Notes: generated by a model from the sequence alone, not told the origin. A stretch of 34,984 bases of DNA from Polynucleobacter sp. (GCA_024642065.1 JAHEBW010000028.1:1-34984); one strand, 5' to 3'; shown: positions 16,401 through 26,228, counted from the first letter of the stretch. Program-made: numbers and translations.

Positions 16401-19024
16401 AGACGCTCTGTGACCCATGCTTGAACACTTTGAAGGGCACCAGCAAGACCTTTTGGATCAGTACCGCCAGCCATCGCCATCTCAGGCTTGCCGCCACCCT
16501 TGCCACCCACTTGCTGAGCAACAAAGTTAACTAACTCACCAGCCTTCACTTTAGAGATAGCATCAGCAGTCACGCCAGCAGCCAATTGCACTTTGCCATC
16601 TTGAACAGATGCCAAGACTATCGTTGCAGACTTCAACTTATTTTTTAACTGATCTAGAGTTTCTCTCAAAACTTTCGCATCAGCACCCTCCAGTTGAGCT
16701 GCAAGAACTTTAACGCCCTTCACCTCAACGGCTTGTGACATCAACTCATCACCTTGGCTTGCAGCCAATTTAGAACCCAAACGCTCTAATTCTTTTTCTA
16801 AAGAACGAGCATGATCTTGCAATTGAGTAATACGTTGCTGCAAATCATTCGGCGTTGCTTTAAGAGCAGCCGCCAATTGGTTCACTTGGGCATCTAACTG
16901 CTGCAAATAAGCAAGGGCACGATCACCTGCAATCGCCTCTACACGACGAATACCCGCAGCTACGCCGCTTTCAGCCAAGATCTTAAATACGCCAATATCT
17001 CCTGTGCGCTGCACGTGAGTACCACCGCATAATTCTTTTGATGAACCAATTTCTAAAACACGAACTGTTTCACCATATTTTTCGCCGAACAACATCATCG
17101 CGCCAGTTTTTTGCGCATCATCTAAGCTCATCACTTTGGCAGATGCTTGGGCATTTGCCAAAATTTCTGCATTCACCAAATCTTCTACTTGCTTGATTTC
17201 AGCAGCAGTCATCGGTGCATTGTGAGTAAAGTCAAAACGCGTTTTATCTGGATCTACTAAAGAACCTTTTTGCTGAACATGCGCACCTAACACTTCACGC
17301 AATGCTTTGTGCATCAAATGCGTAGCGCTGTGATGACGAATCGTACGTGAACGACGCTCGACATTGACCTTAGCTGCAAACTGGTCACCCACTTTAATTT
17401 CGCCTTCTAGTACCTGGCCATGATGTCCAAAAACATCCGCTTGAATCTTCAGCGTGTCTTCTACATCCACCAAGCAAGAGGCATTACGCAACTCACCAGC
17501 ATCACCAACTTGACCACCAGACTCAGCATAAAAAGGTGTGTTGTCTAAAACGATCACGGCGCTATCACCAGCTTTAACAGAAGGTACTTGCGTGCCGTCT
17601 ACATACAAAGCCAATACCTTCGCTGATTCTTGAGTTAACTGTTCGTAACCGTGGAACACAGTAGGAGCACCTGAGTACTCAAGACCTTGAGCCATTTTGA
17701 ATTTGCCGGCTGCACGAGCTTGCTCGCGCTGACGATTCATGGCTGTTTCAAAACCAACTTCATCAACGGTGACATCACGTTCGCGACATACGTCAGCAGT
17801 CAAATCTAATGGGAAACCAAATGTGTCATGCAATTTAAATGCAGTTTCACCATCAATAACTTTAGTGCCAGAAGCAAGCGCGGTTTCTAATATTTCCATG
17901 CCATTAGCAATCGTTTGGAAGAAACGCTCTTCTTCTTGTTTAAGAACTTCAGTAACTCGTGCTTCATTCGCCTTAAGCTCTGGATAAGCCTCACCCATTT
18001 CTTTAACGAGGGCTATTACTAACTGATGGAAGAATGGAGCTCTTGCACCTAATTTGTAACCATGGCGAATCGCGCGGCGGGTAATACGGCGCAATACATA
18101 ACCGCGACCGGCATTACCAGGAATCACACCATCGACCACCGTGAAAGTACATGCGCGAATGTGATCGGCAATTACTTTTAATGAAGGGCTATTGGCATCG
18201 CATGGTGCTGCACTAACAGCATCAACTGCAGTTTTAGCAGCTGATAACAAGTTAACAAATAAATCAATTTCATAATTAGAGTGCACGTGCTGCAAAACTG
18301 CAGCAATACGCTCTAAGCCCATACCTGTATCTACGCTAGGCTTAGGTAATGGATGCATCACACCGTCTTCATCGCGATTAAATTGCATGAAAACGTTGTT
18401 CCAAATTTCAATGTAACGATCGCCATCTTCGTTAGGGCTACCTGGAGGGCCACCCGGGATGTCTTCACCGTGGTCATAGAAGATTTCTGTACATGGACCA
18501 CATGGACCTGTATCACCCATCATCCAGAAATTGTCAGAAGCGTAACGTCCACCCTTATTGTCACCAATACGAATAATTCGCTCAGTAGGTACACCTACTT
18601 CCTTGGCCCAGATGTCATAGGCCTCGTCATCCTCTGCATAAACAGTTACCCACAACTTATCCGCTGGCAACTTATAAACAGTGGTGAGCAATTCCCAAGC
18701 GTAGCTAATCGCATCACGCTTAAAGTAATCGCCAAATGAGAAGTTACCTAACATCTCAAAGAATGTATGGTGACGTGCTGTGTAACCAACGTTATCTAGA
18801 TCGTTGTGCTTACCACCGGCACGAATACATTTTTGAGCAGTCGTGGCTCTTGTATACGGGCGCTTATCAAAGCCCAAGAAGACATCTTTGAATTGGTTCA
18901 TACCTGCATTTGTAAAAAGCAGGGTTGGATCGTCGCCTGGAACAACTGGGCTAGACGAGACAACTTGATGCCCCTTGGATTCAAAGAACTTTAAAAAATT
19001 TTGGCGAATTTGAGTAACTTTCAT
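16397..19024 (-). CDS. alaS: Alanyl-tRNA synthetase
   Basis: Class II synthetase that charges tRNA-Ala and clears Ser/Gly mischarging. The 875-aa protein has the expected parts. The N-terminal catalytic domain begins [24 protein letters not shown], with [14 protein letters not shown] and [19 protein letters not shown]. The editing domain has [12 protein letters not shown] near 562-573 and CGGTH near 665, which together bind zinc. The C-Ala oligomerisation domain ends with [15 protein letters not shown]. The ATG at 19024 lacks a Shine-Dalgarno, and CATAAT ends 7 bases upstream. Its stop overlaps the tusA-like start. Confidence 0.97.
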   Translation of the reverse strand: MKVTQIRQNFLKFFESKGHQVVSSSPVVPGDDPTLLFTNAGMNQFKDVFLGFDKRPYTRATTAQKCIRAGGKHNDLDNVGYTARHHTFFEMLGNFSFGDYFKRDAISYAWELLTTVYKLPADKLWVTVYAEDDEAYDIWAKEVGVPTERIIRIGDNKGGRYASDNFWMMGDTGPCGPCTEIFYDHGEDIPGGPPGSPNEDGDRYIEIWNNVFMQFNRDEDGVMHPLPKPSVDTGMGLERIAAVLQHVHSNYEIDLFVNLLSAAKTAVDAVSAAPCDANSPSLKVIADHIRACTFTVVDGVIPGNAGRGYVLRRITRRAIRHGYKLGARAPFFHQLVIALVKEMGEAYPELKANEARVTEVLKQEEERFFQTIANGMEILETALASGTKVIDGETAFKLHDTFGFPLDLTADVCRERDVTVDEVGFETAMNRQREQARAAGKFKMAQGLEYSGAPTVFHGYEQLTQESAKVLALYVDGTQVPSVKAGDSAVIVLDNTPFYAESGGQVGDAGELRNASCLVDVEDTLKIQADVFGHHGQVLEGEIKVGDQFAAKVNVERRSRTIRHHSATHLMHKALREVLGAHVQQKGSLVDPDKTRFDFTHNAPMTAAEIKQVEDLVNAEILANAQASAKVMSLDDAQKTGAMMLFGEKYGETVRVLEIGSSKELCGGTHVQRTGDIGVFKILAESGVAAGIRRVEAIAGDRALAYLQQLDAQVNQLAAALKATPNDLQQRITQLQDHARSLEKELERLGSKLAASQGDELMSQAVEVKGVKVLAAQLEGADAKVLRETLDQLKNKLKSATIVLASVQDGKVQLAAGVTADAISKVKAGELVNFVAQQVGGKGGGKPEMAMAGGTDPKGLAGALQSVQAWVTERL

Positions 19025-19031
19025 GACCGTA

Positions 19032-19037
19032 ATTATG
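19032..19037 (-). promoter_or_regulatory. Candidate -10 box for alaS close to its start codon
   Basis: CATAAT (complement of 19032-19037) ends 7 bases before the alaS ATG at 19024. A TTTACA on the same strand lies 20 bases further upstream, which is longer than the usual spacing. No ribosome-binding sequence lies between. Confidence 0.3.
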
Positions 19038-19078
19038 ACTCAGAGCTGCGCCACTGGTGTAAACCCTAGGCAATAAAG

Positions 19079-19109
19079 TTGTCTTTTAACCTTTAAGAAA
19101 GCTTACAAT
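19079..19109 (+). promoter_or_regulatory. Candidate sigma-70 promoter for tctBA
   Basis: TTGTCT (19079-19084) and TACAAT (19104-19109) are spaced 19 bases apart, longer than ideal. Transcription would start near 19116, giving a leader of about 35 bases that includes the AGAGGG ribosome site before tctB. Confidence 0.4.
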
Positions 19110-19152
19110 TCCACACTTGTGACATTTTTTATAAAAATAAGAGGGAATTAAG

Positions 19153-19614
19153 ATGCAAATTCGCAGTCAAAAAGACTTTGCTTCCGGCTTGATGTTCGTG
19201 GCTATCGGATCAGCCTTTTCGTACATCGCAACTACATACAACATGGGTACAGCTGCCAAAATGGGTCCAGGCTTCTTCCCGTTTTGGCTTGGCATGCTTT
19301 TAGCTCTGCTTGGCGCCATTATTACGATGGGCGCAATGGCAGCTAAAACAGCAGAAGACAAAATTGATCAATGGCACTGGCCATCAGTTTTGTGGGTAAC
19401 TGGCTCAGTGGTCATTTTTGGCATTGTGTTGGCTTACTTAGGTTTAATGCTTTCAATACTAGTTTTAGTATTTATCTCAGCAATGGCCAGCCATGAATTC
19501 CATTGGAAAGGCACCATTGTTAATGCTGTGATCCTTAACGTTATTGCTTACATCGCTTTTATCTGGGGTTTAAAACTTCAGTTCCAAGTGTGGCCAAGCT
19601 TTTTCACTGCTTAA
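19153..19614 (+). CDS. tctB: Tripartite tricarboxylate transporter, small membrane subunit TctB
   Basis: Small membrane subunit of a TTT-family secondary transporter that takes up tricarboxylates or other organic acids with a periplasmic binding protein. The 153-aa protein has about four hydrophobic helices and the family's opening (residues 4-15), then the hairpin MGPGFFPFWLGMLLALLGA. AGAGGG lies about 8 bases before the ATG. tctA follows 16 bases downstream. No tctC (periplasmic binding protein) gene adjoins; in betaproteobacteria these are often scattered as large Bug families, so the substrate cannot be assigned. Confidence 0.9.
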   Translation: MQIRSQKDFASGLMFVAIGSAFSYIATTYNMGTAAKMGPGFFPFWLGMLLALLGAIITMGAMAAKTAEDKIDQWHWPSVLWVTGSVVIFGIVLAYLGLMLSILVLVFISAMASHEFHWKGTIVNAVILNVIAYIAFIWGLKLQFQVWPSFFTA

Positions 19615-19630
19615 ACCCAGGAGTATTTAA

Positions 19631-21133
19631 ATGGAATTATTAGATAACTTAGCCTTGGGTTTTGCGACTGCTCTAACCCTACAAAACCTTCTTTACTGTT
19701 TGATCGGTTGCGTACTAGGTACTTTGATTGGTGTATTGCCAGGCTTAGGTCCTATTGCAACGATTGCGATGCTTTTGCCTGCAACATATGCACTACCTCC
19801 AGTAGCTGCCTTAATTATGTTGGCGGGTATTTATTACGGCGCCCAATACGGTGGCTCAACCACTGCTATTTTGGTTAACATCCCTGGCGAGTCAGCCTCT
19901 GTGGTAACTGCGATTGACGGTTACCAAATGGCTAGACGTGGTCGTGCTGGTGTTGCTTTGTTTACAGCTGGCTTCGGTTCATTCTTTGCAGGTTGCGTAG
20001 CTACATTAGTTTTAGCAGCTTTCGCGGTACCTCTTTCTGAACTAGCTTTCAAATTTGGTCCTGCTGAATACTTCTCATTGATGGTTTTAGGCTTGATCGG
20101 TGCGGTTGTATTGGCTTCTGGCTCATTAATCAAAGCGATTGCGATGATTGTTTTAGGTCTATTACTAGGCTTGATCGGTACAGACGTTAACTCTGGTGCA
20201 GCTCGTTACTCTTTCGATATTCCTGAACTAACTGATGGTATCGGCTTCGTTGCTGTTGCTATGGGTATGTTTGGTTTTGCTGAAATCATGGCAAACCTTT
20301 CACAAAGAGAACATCGTGAAACTTTCTTGGACAAGGTAACAAACCTATGGCCAGGTAAAGAAGACTTCAAGCGCATGATGCCTTCAATTTTGCGTGGTAC
20401 AGCAATCGGCTCATTATTAGGCGTGCTTCCAGGCGGCGGCGCATCTTTAGCTTCTTTCTCAGCTTACTCATTAGAAAAGAAAACTTCTAAGCACAGTGCT
20501 GAATTCGGCAAAGGTGCTATCGAAGGCGTAGCTGGTCCAGAATCAGCTAACAACGCTGCATCACAAACATCTTTCATTCCATTGCTAACGCTAGGTATCC
20601 CACCTAACGCTGTGATGGCTTTGATGGTTGGCGCGATGACAATTCATAACATTCAACCTGGTCCTCAAGTGATGACATCTAACCCTGCTTTGTTCTGGGG
20701 TTTGATTGCTTCAATGTGGATTGGTAACTTGATGCTCATCGTTTTGAACTTGCCGATGATTGGTGTTTGGGTGAAATTGTTGACAATTCCTTATAGACAT
20801 CTATACCCAGCGATCCTTGTGTTCTGCTGTATCGGTGTTTACACAGTGAACAACACAACTTTTGACATTTACCTAACAGCTGTATTTGGCATCATCGGTT
20901 ATTTGTTTGCTAAGTTAGGTTGCGAAGGCGCACCATTGCTTCTAGGTTTCGTTTTAGGACCAATGATGGAAGAGAACTTCCGTCGTGCTCTATTGCTTGC
21001 TAGGGGTGATTTCACGGTATTCGTGACACGTCCTTTGTCTTTAGGTCTTCTAATTGCTGCTGCGTTACTTGTAGTTATCGTGATGCTTCCAGCGGTGAAA
21101 AAAACCAGAGAAGAAGCTTTCGTCGAAGAATAA
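19631..21133 (+). CDS. tctA: Tripartite tricarboxylate transporter, large membrane subunit TctA
   Basis: Large permease subunit that works with TctB and a TctC-type binding protein. The 500-aa protein has about 11-12 membrane helices. The two conserved family motifs are present: [17 protein letters not shown] (residues about 33-49) with [20 protein letters not shown], and the repeat-related [21 protein letters not shown] near 264-284, with [25 protein letters not shown]. Length is normal. AGGAG precedes the ATG. glnS begins 9-15 bases after the stop, but glnS appears to have its own promoter and an internal hairpin that could end this transcript. Confidence 0.95.
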   Translation: MELLDNLALGFATALTLQNLLYCLIGCVLGTLIGVLPGLGPIATIAMLLPATYALPPVAALIMLAGIYYGAQYGGSTTAILVNIPGESASVVTAIDGYQMARRGRAGVALFTAGFGSFFAGCVATLVLAAFAVPLSELAFKFGPAEYFSLMVLGLIGAVVLASGSLIKAIAMIVLGLLLGLIGTDVNSGAARYSFDIPELTDGIGFVAVAMGMFGFAEIMANLSQREHRETFLDKVTNLWPGKEDFKRMMPSILRGTAIGSLLGVLPGGGASLASFSAYSLEKKTSKHSAEFGKGAIEGVAGPESANNAASQTSFIPLLTLGIPPNAVMALMVGAMTIHNIQPGPQVMTSNPALFWGLIASMWIGNLMLIVLNLPMIGVWVKLLTIPYRHLYPAILVFCCIGVYTVNNTTFDIYLTAVFGIIGYLFAKLGCEGAPLLLGFVLGPMMEENFRRALLLARGDFTVFVTRPLSLGLLIAAALLVVIVMLPAVKKTREEAFVEE

Positions 21134-21136
21134 ATC

Positions 21137-21142
21137 TACAAT
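21137..21142 (+). promoter_or_regulatory. Candidate -10 box for glnS inside the tctA-glnS gap
   Basis: TACAAT ends 6 bases before the ATG at 21149 (and directly abuts the other in-frame ATG at 21143). The -35 region is weak. Transcription would begin at the second ATG, making the mRNA leaderless. Confidence 0.35.
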
Positions 21143-21148
21143 ATGGGT

Positions 21149-22930
21149 ATGTCTGAAAAGAAGAACCCAAATCCTTCAAAATTCGAGACCCTAGAGGTCT
21201 CGAATTTTTTGCGCCAAATCATTGATGCAGATCTAGCTGCCGGCAAGCATGCCAAGCGCGTAGATCAGGCTGGTCAAGCCCTGCCAAGCGTCATTACACG
21301 TTTCCCACCAGAGCCCAATGGCTATCTCCATATTGGTCATGCCAAAAGCATTTGTCTTAATTTCGGCTTAGCTCGAGATTACGCACACGCTCCTAATGGC
21401 GCGCGTTGCCACATGCGTTTTGATGACACGAACCCAAGCAAAGAAGAAACTGAATACGTTGATAGCATCATTGATGCTGTTCGCTGGTTAGGTTTTGATT
21501 GGATTCAAAATGGGGTTGAACACCAACACTACGCCAGCGATTACTTTGATCAACTGTATGCCTTTGCAGAAGCTTTGATTGAAGCAGGCAAAGCCTATAT
21601 CGACAGTCAAACAGCAGATGAGATTCATAAGAATCGCGGCAACTTCGGTCAACTAGGCACTAACAGCCCTTTCAGAAATCGTAGCCCCGCTGAAAATATC
21701 GAGTTGTTTAGAGATATGAAGGCCGGTAAATATCCTGATGGTGCACACGTCTTAAGACTGAAGATAGATATGTCGCACCCTAATATCGTTTTGCGAGATC
21801 CTGTTATTTATCGCATTCGACATGCTCACCACCATCGCACGGGCGATAAGTGGTGTATCTATCCGCTGTATGACTTCACACATTGCATTTCTGATGCATT
21901 GGAAAATATTACTCACTCCATTTGCACTTTGGAGTTTGAAAACAATCGCCCTCTTTACGACTGGGTGTTGGAAGCTCTCAAGGAATGTGGTGTCTTTAAG
22001 GATCCACTACCAAAGCAATATGAGTTCGCCAGATTAAATCTGACTTATGCCATTACAAGTAAACGTAAGCTGCTTCAATTAGTTGAAGAGAAGCGTGTTG
22101 ATGGCTGGGATGATCCTCGCATGCCAACCATTGTGGGCATACGTCGACGTGGCTTTACACCTGAGAGCATTCGTTTGTTCTGCGAACGCATTGGCGTATC
22201 CAAAGCTGATAGCTGGATTGATATGTCAGTTCTGGAGCAAGCCCTTAGAGATGACTTAGAAGCCAAAGCTGAAAGAGCTTTTGCAGTCCTTAAGCCTTTG
22301 AAATTGATCATTGATAATTTTGATGATCAAGCTGAAGAACCATGCTCTGCACCTAAACACCCTCACCATGAGGATTGGGGCCGCCGTGAATTCACTCTCA
22401 GCAAAGAGTTATGGATTGAAGCTGATGACTTTATGGTTGAACCGATTAAAGGTTTCTTCCGACTATATCCACCGAAAGATGGTCAGCCAGGCAGCCGAGT
22501 TCGCTTGCGCCACGGCTTCGTGATCGAGTGCACTGGTTACGATACAGATGCCAACGGTCAGGTGATTGCTGTCCATGCACAGTATTTTGCAGACAGTAAG
22601 AGCGGCACGCCAGAGTCAAACAACTACAAGGTCAAAGGCAATTTACATTGGGTTAATGCTAGAAATGCGATCAAAGCAGAAGTTCGCATTTATGATCGTT
22701 TGTTCACAGACCCTCATCCTGATAGTGGCGATAAGAATTTCTTGGATGCCATGAATCCAAACTCAAAAGAAGTGTTAACCGCTTATTTAGAGCCAAGCAT
22801 TGCTCATGTTCAAGCTGAGCAACGTATTCAGTTTGAGCGTCATGGTTACTTTGTGGCTGATCGAATGGATCACACCAGCTCTAACCCCGTCTTTAATTTC
22901 TGCGTAGGTCTTAAAGATAACTGGAAGTAA
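21149..22930 (+). CDS. glnS: Glutaminyl-tRNA synthetase
   Basis: Class Ic synthetase that charges tRNA-Gln directly, so the organism need not rely on transamidation for Gln-tRNA. From the ATG at 21149 it is 593 aa, somewhat longer than the 554-aa E. coli enzyme, with a longer N-terminus. The catalytic fold has PPEPNGYLHIGHAKS (HIGH at 61-64), RFDDTNPSKE and the KMSKS equivalent TSKRKL. The C-terminal anticodon-binding beta barrels follow (IDNFDDQAEEPC to KDNWK). An in-frame ATG lies 6 bases earlier at 21143; neither has a Shine-Dalgarno. Codons 10-21 contain a terminator-like hairpin. The 3' end overlaps the convergent epimerase-like gene by 20 bases. Confidence 0.96.
   Translation: MSEKKNPNPSKFETLEVSNFLRQIIDADLAAGKHAKRVDQAGQALPSVITRFPPEPNGYLHIGHAKSICLNFGLARDYAHAPNGARCHMRFDDTNPSKEETEYVDSIIDAVRWLGFDWIQNGVEHQHYASDYFDQLYAFAEALIEAGKAYIDSQTADEIHKNRGNFGQLGTNSPFRNRSPAENIELFRDMKAGKYPDGAHVLRLKIDMSHPNIVLRDPVIYRIRHAHHHRTGDKWCIYPLYDFTHCISDALENITHSICTLEFENNRPLYDWVLEALKECGVFKDPLPKQYEFARLNLTYAITSKRKLLQLVEEKRVDGWDDPRMPTIVGIRRRGFTPESIRLFCERIGVSKADSWIDMSVLEQALRDDLEAKAERAFAVLKPLKLIIDNFDDQAEEPCSAPKHPHHEDWGRREFTLSKELWIEADDFMVEPIKGFFRLYPPKDGQPGSRVRLRHGFVIECTGYDTDANGQVIAVHAQYFADSKSGTPESNNYKVKGNLHWVNARNAIKAEVRIYDRLFTDPHPDSGDKNFLDAMNPNSKEVLTAYLEPSIAHVQAEQRIQFERHGYFVADRMDHTSSNPVFNFCVGLKDNWK
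21178..21210 (+). terminator. Terminator-like hairpin inside the glnS coding start
   Basis: AAAATTCGAGACC (21178-21190) pairs perfectly with GGTCTCGAATTTT (21196-21208) around a 5-base loop, and the right arm runs into six consecutive T (21205-21210). This has the form of a Rho-independent terminator yet lies in frame within glnS codons 10-21. It could end read-through from tctBA or attenuate glnS. Confidence 0.65.
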
Positions 22931-23798
22931 GACTTAAAAAGTCCTCTACAGTTGGGTACTTTAGGCGGAATCGAAGTTCATCTAAACGCTGATTTTGAAT
23001 CCGCCTAGACTCACTCATAAACGAGAGGGTCATGGGCTCCAATACTTTCTCAAGCTCTACCCTTGTTAAGCGTGGTGATGGGGCCAAATTAAATGCTTTG
23101 GCCACCACATCAAAATATTCGCCCATCTTCATATCACTATCATCACAAGCATTGATCACCCGCTGTGACTTGGCTCGATTCATGGCATACATGATTAACC
23201 TAGCTAAATCGTCAGCATGAATGTGATTGGTATAGACATCCTCGTCGGCCACCAAGGCCGGAGCACCTTTTTTGATTCTCTCAACTGGTAAGCGGTCGCC
23301 AGCATAAATGCCAGGAACTCTTAAAATAGCTGTTTTGACGCCATGGCTAATGCCCCATGACCGAATTTGGGTCTCAGCAGAGACCCTTCTGACAGCCCTA
23401 GGAGTCTTAGCCTGCAGCGTTTGGGTTTCATCAATGACAGCGCCGCCACAGTCCCCATAGACCCCTGTTGTGCTGATATAGGTCAGTTGCCGGATAAAAC
23501 TGCTTCCCTGAGATAAAATCCCTAATAAGTTGCGTGTACGAGTGTCTATGAGTCCTTGAGATGGTGGCGGGGCCAAATGGACAATTTGTTGGGCTAACTG
23601 CGGCAAACGCCACAAAGTAGGTGCATGATCTAGGTCCCCGTAAATGGGAGTAGCCCCAGCCCCTCTTAACGCGTCAAGTCTATCTGGAGAGGAAGTCAGG
23701 GCAAAAACCTTGTACTTGGTTTTTAGAATAGGTAGCAAGCGCAGTCCGACATCGCCGCAGCCAATGATTAATATTCTAGGTTTACCAAATCGTTGCAT
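22911..23798 (-). CDS. NAD(P)-dependent epimerase/dehydratase-family (extended SDR-like) protein
   Basis: A 295-aa Rossmann-fold protein of the extended short-chain dehydrogenase / YeeZ-like family. The N-terminal dinucleotide site is ILIIGCGDVGLRLLPIL (GxGxxG near residues 13-18). The central STTGVYGDCGG segment has the Ser/Thr and Tyr positions seen in epimerase-like proteins (Y at the VYG), and IHADDLARLIMYAM is the usual C-terminal family mark. The substrate is unknown. Its last 20 bases overlap the end of convergent glnS. The start at 23798 diverges from the flavoprotein gene with a 34-base gap; TACGAT ends 6 bases upstream and no Shine-Dalgarno is seen. Confidence 0.85.
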   Translation of the reverse strand: MQRFGKPRILIIGCGDVGLRLLPILKTKYKVFALTSSPDRLDALRGAGATPIYGDLDHAPTLWRLPQLAQQIVHLAPPPSQGLIDTRTRNLLGILSQGSSFIRQLTYISTTGVYGDCGGAVIDETQTLQAKTPRAVRRVSAETQIRSWGISHGVKTAILRVPGIYAGDRLPVERIKKGAPALVADEDVYTNHIHADDLARLIMYAMNRAKSQRVINACDDSDMKMGEYFDVVAKAFNLAPSPRLTRVELEKVLEPMTLSFMSESRRIQNQRLDELRFRLKYPTVEDFLSLTSSYL

Positions 23799-23804
23799 GT
23801 GCTA

Positions 23805-23833
23805 ATCGTAATGCTTTAAAAAAGGAAAGTCAG
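23805..23833 (-). promoter_or_regulatory. Candidate promoter for the epimerase-like gene
   Basis: On the minus strand CTGACT (complement of 23828-23833) lies 17 bases from TACGAT (complement of 23805-23810), four of six consensus matches each. The -10 ends 6 bases before the ATG at 23798, so any transcript would be leaderless. The -35 overlaps the start codon of the divergent flavoprotein gene. Confidence 0.4.
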
Positions 23834-24900
23834 TGTCTTACCAAATTACCCTCAAAACTAGCGGAAAAACATTTACCGCCAATAGTGACGAAACCGTTTT
23901 AGAAGCAGCTCTTAAACAGGGCATCAATTTACCTTACGGTTGCAAAAATGGCGCATGCGGTTCATGCAAGGGCAAGATTGAATCTGGTCAAGTCACTCAT
24001 GGCGATCATAATGAAAAAGCTCTATCTGCTGAAGAAGCCTTTAATGGTTCAGCGCTTTTCTGTTGCGCTAAGCCACAATCAGATCTCGTGATTAACGTTC
24101 GAGAAGTTGAAGGCGCAGGCGATATCGCTATCAAGAAGATCCCTTGCCGCGTTCACAGCTTAGAGCGTGTTACTGATGATGTGGTGATCGTGAAGTTGCA
24201 ATTGCCTGCAACTGAGAAATTCCAATTTTTAGCTGGTCAATATATTGAGTTCCTTCTCAAAGACAAACGTCGCGCCTACTCTCTAGCTAGCGCACCTCAT
24301 GAAGAAGGCCCGATTGAATTGCACATCAGACATATGCCAGGCGGCTCATTTACCGACTTTGTTTTTGGTAACTCAGAATCTGGCACGATGATGAAAGAAA
24401 AAGACATCCTGCGTTTTGAAGGTCCTCTTGGCAGCTTCATTCTTAGGGAATCTGACAAACCAATCATTTTTGTTGCCTCTGGTACTGGTTTTGCTCCAGT
24501 TAAAGGCATGGTGGAGCATATTCGCCATCAAGGCATCAAACGTCCAATCAAGCTTTACTGGGGCGGACGCCGACCTAAAGATTTCTACATGAATGAATTA
24601 TGTTTATCTTGGGCCAAAGAGATCCCTAACTTTGAATACATTCCTGTAGCATCAGATGCATTACCGGAAGATAACTGGACAGGTAGAACTGGCTTTGTTC
24701 ATCAAGCAGCAATGACTGACAATCCAGATATGTCTGGTCACCAAGTCTATGCTTGCGGTGCCCCTATTGTTGTTGAATCAGCTAAAAATGATTTCGTAGC
24801 AAAATGTCAGCTTCCAGAAGATGAGTTTTACTCTGACGCGTTTACATCTGCCGCTGATTTAGCTAAAAAAGCAGCTGCCGCTACCTCAACAGCCTCTTAA
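23833..24900 (+). CDS. Ferredoxin-NAD(P)H reductase-like flavoprotein (CDP-6-deoxy-3,4-glucoseen reductase type)
   Basis: A 355-aa electron-transfer protein with three parts. The plant-type [2Fe-2S] domain is at about 1-90, with cysteines C37, C42, C45 and C77 or C78 (YGCKNGACGSCKG ... LFCCAKP). The FAD-binding barrel has RRAYSLASAP. The NAD(P)-binding domain has ASGTGFAPVKGMVEH and a terminal CGAPIVVESAKNDF. Proteins of this layout are often annotated as CDP-6-deoxy-delta-3,4-glucoseen reductase, but no deoxysugar genes are nearby, so a general reductase role (for example for an oxygenase) is equally likely. The start is GTG at 23833 with AAAGGAAAG a few bases ahead. The aminotransferase follows after 25 bases. 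Confidence 0.88.
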   Translation: MSYQITLKTSGKTFTANSDETVLEAALKQGINLPYGCKNGACGSCKGKIESGQVTHGDHNEKALSAEEAFNGSALFCCAKPQSDLVINVREVEGAGDIAIKKIPCRVHSLERVTDDVVIVKLQLPATEKFQFLAGQYIEFLLKDKRRAYSLASAPHEEGPIELHIRHMPGGSFTDFVFGNSESGTMMKEKDILRFEGPLGSFILRESDKPIIFVASGTGFAPVKGMVEHIRHQGIKRPIKLYWGGRRPKDFYMNELCLSWAKEIPNFEYIPVASDALPEDNWTGRTGFVHQAAMTDNPDMSGHQVYACGAPIVVESAKNDFVAKCQLPEDEFYSDAFTSAADLAKKAAAATSTAS

Positions 24901-24925
24901 TTGATTCTGAAATTATCTAAATAAA

Positions 24926-26122
24926 ATGAACCAGAAAACGAACCAAGCAACTATTGATACCCACTCAGTGATGTACATCACTAAGCGACCTGAATTGGTT
25001 TTTGTTGAAGGCCAAGGTTCTTGGTTAGTTGATCAGAATGGTAAAAAATATTTAGACTTTCTTCAGGGTTGGGCTGTGAACTGTTTAGGTCACTCCAATC
25101 CAGGCATCATCTCTGCGCTTGAACAACAAGCCAGAAAGGTCATCAATCCAAGTCCTGCTTTTTACAATCAGCCGATGATTGATCTGGCTAATTTGTTAAC
25201 AGATAACAGCTGCTTCAATAAAGTTTTCTTTGCCAATAGTGGCGCAGAAGCTAATGAAGGGGCCATCAAGCTCGCTCGCAAATGGGGCAAGATGCATAAA
25301 AACAAAGCCTATGAAATTATTACTTTTAATCATAGCTTCCATGGCAGAACTCTAGCGACCATGAGTGCCTCAGGCAAAGATGGCTGGGACACTATGTTTG
25401 CACCTCAGGTTCCAGGCTTCCCTAAAGCAGAGTTAAACGATATTGCCTCTGTTGAAAAACTCATCACCGATAAAACTGTTGCTGTCATGCTTGAGCCAGT
25501 TCAAGGTGAAGGCGGTGTTATTCCAGCTAGCCATGAGTTCATGAAGCAATTGCGTGAACTTACCAAGAAGCATCAAATCTTATTGATTGTTGATGAAGTA
25601 CAAGCTGGTTGCGGTCGTACCGGTAAGCTTTTCGCTCACCAACTGTATGACATCTCCCCAGACATCATGACTCTCGGTAAGGGTATCGGTGGTGGCGTGC
25701 CGCTGGCAGCTCTTCTTGCCACTGATGAAGTGGCTTGTTTTGAACCAGGCGACCAAGGCGGCACCTATAACGGCAACCCATTGATGACAGCAGTTGGTTG
25801 CAGCGTTATCAATCAATTGCTTGCTCCAGGATTTTTGGAAGAAGTTATTGCCAAAGGCGAATACTTAAGCCAGTTACTTCTTGAATTAAGCAAGGAGTTA
25901 GGTCTAGAAGGCGAAAGAGGCGAAGGTCTTCTAAGAGCACTGATCCTCAATCGTGATATTGGCCCAGAAATTGTTGAACGTGCTCGCAACCTAGAGCCTA
26001 TTGGTTTGTTACTGAACTCTCCTCGTCCGAATTTGTTACGCTTCATGCCAGCACTGAACATCAGCCGTGAAGAATTGAAACAAATGGTAGATATGTTGAG
26101 AGAGATCATTAAATCAATTTAG
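24926..26122 (+). CDS. Class-III pyridoxal-phosphate aminotransferase (acetylornithine aminotransferase-like)
   Basis: A 398-aa fold-type I aminotransferase of the acetylornithine/ornithine/GABA group. The signatures are [66 protein letters not shown], and the PLP-binding lysine K252 in [13 protein letters not shown]. Overall similarity is closest to ArgD-like acetylornithine transaminases, which make N-acetylornithine in arginine synthesis and can serve as succinyldiaminopimelate transaminases. Without other arg genes nearby I do not assign the symbol. The ATG has no clear Shine-Dalgarno. It follows the flavoprotein gene by 25 bases and ends at a bidirectional terminator. Confidence 0.88.
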   Translation: MNQKTNQATIDTHSVMYITKRPELVFVEGQGSWLVDQNGKKYLDFLQGWAVNCLGHSNPGIISALEQQARKVINPSPAFYNQPMIDLANLLTDNSCFNKVFFANSGAEANEGAIKLARKWGKMHKNKAYEIITFNHSFHGRTLATMSASGKDGWDTMFAPQVPGFPKAELNDIASVEKLITDKTVAVMLEPVQGEGGVIPASHEFMKQLRELTKKHQILLIVDEVQAGCGRTGKLFAHQLYDISPDIMTLGKGIGGGVPLAALLATDEVACFEPGDQGGTYNGNPLMTAVGCSVINQLLAPGFLEEVIAKGEYLSQLLLELSKELGLEGERGEGLLRALILNRDIGPEIVERARNLEPIGLLLNSPRPNLLRFMPALNISREELKQMVDMLREIIKSI

Positions 26123-26140
26123 ATCTTTGAATGAACTAAT

Positions 26141-26168
26141 AAAAAACGCCTCTGTTGAGGCGTTTTTT
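26141..26168. terminator. Bidirectional terminator between the aminotransferase gene and ispH
   Basis: AAAAAACGCCTC and GAGGCGTTTTTT form a perfect 12-bp stem around a TGTT loop, with T-runs in both directions between convergent genes. Confidence 0.93.
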
Positions 26169-26191
26169 ATTTCAGCTTTAATTGTTTTTGT

Positions 26192-26224
26192 TTGTTCTTT
26201 GATTGTTCTTTGATTAATCTTTAG
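26192..26224. repeat. Short tandem repeat downstream of ispH
   Basis: TTGTTCTTTGA is repeated exactly twice (26192-26202, 26203-26213), followed by a degenerate third copy TTAATCTTTAG (26214-26224). It lies between the terminator and the ispH stop codon and has no evident function. Confidence 0.7.
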
Positions 26225-26228
26225 CTAG

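Noticed and set aside
18353..18739. 128-codon rightward open frame inside alaS
   Set aside because: It is antisense to the conserved catalytic domain of alaS and is explained as a shadow.
23833..26122. Deoxysugar biosynthesis cluster suggested by the glucoseen-reductase-like protein next to a PLP aminotransferase
   Set aside because: The aminotransferase is of the acetylornithine (class III) type, not the sugar type, and no dehydratase or nucleotidyl-sugar genes adjoin; the name is only a family label.
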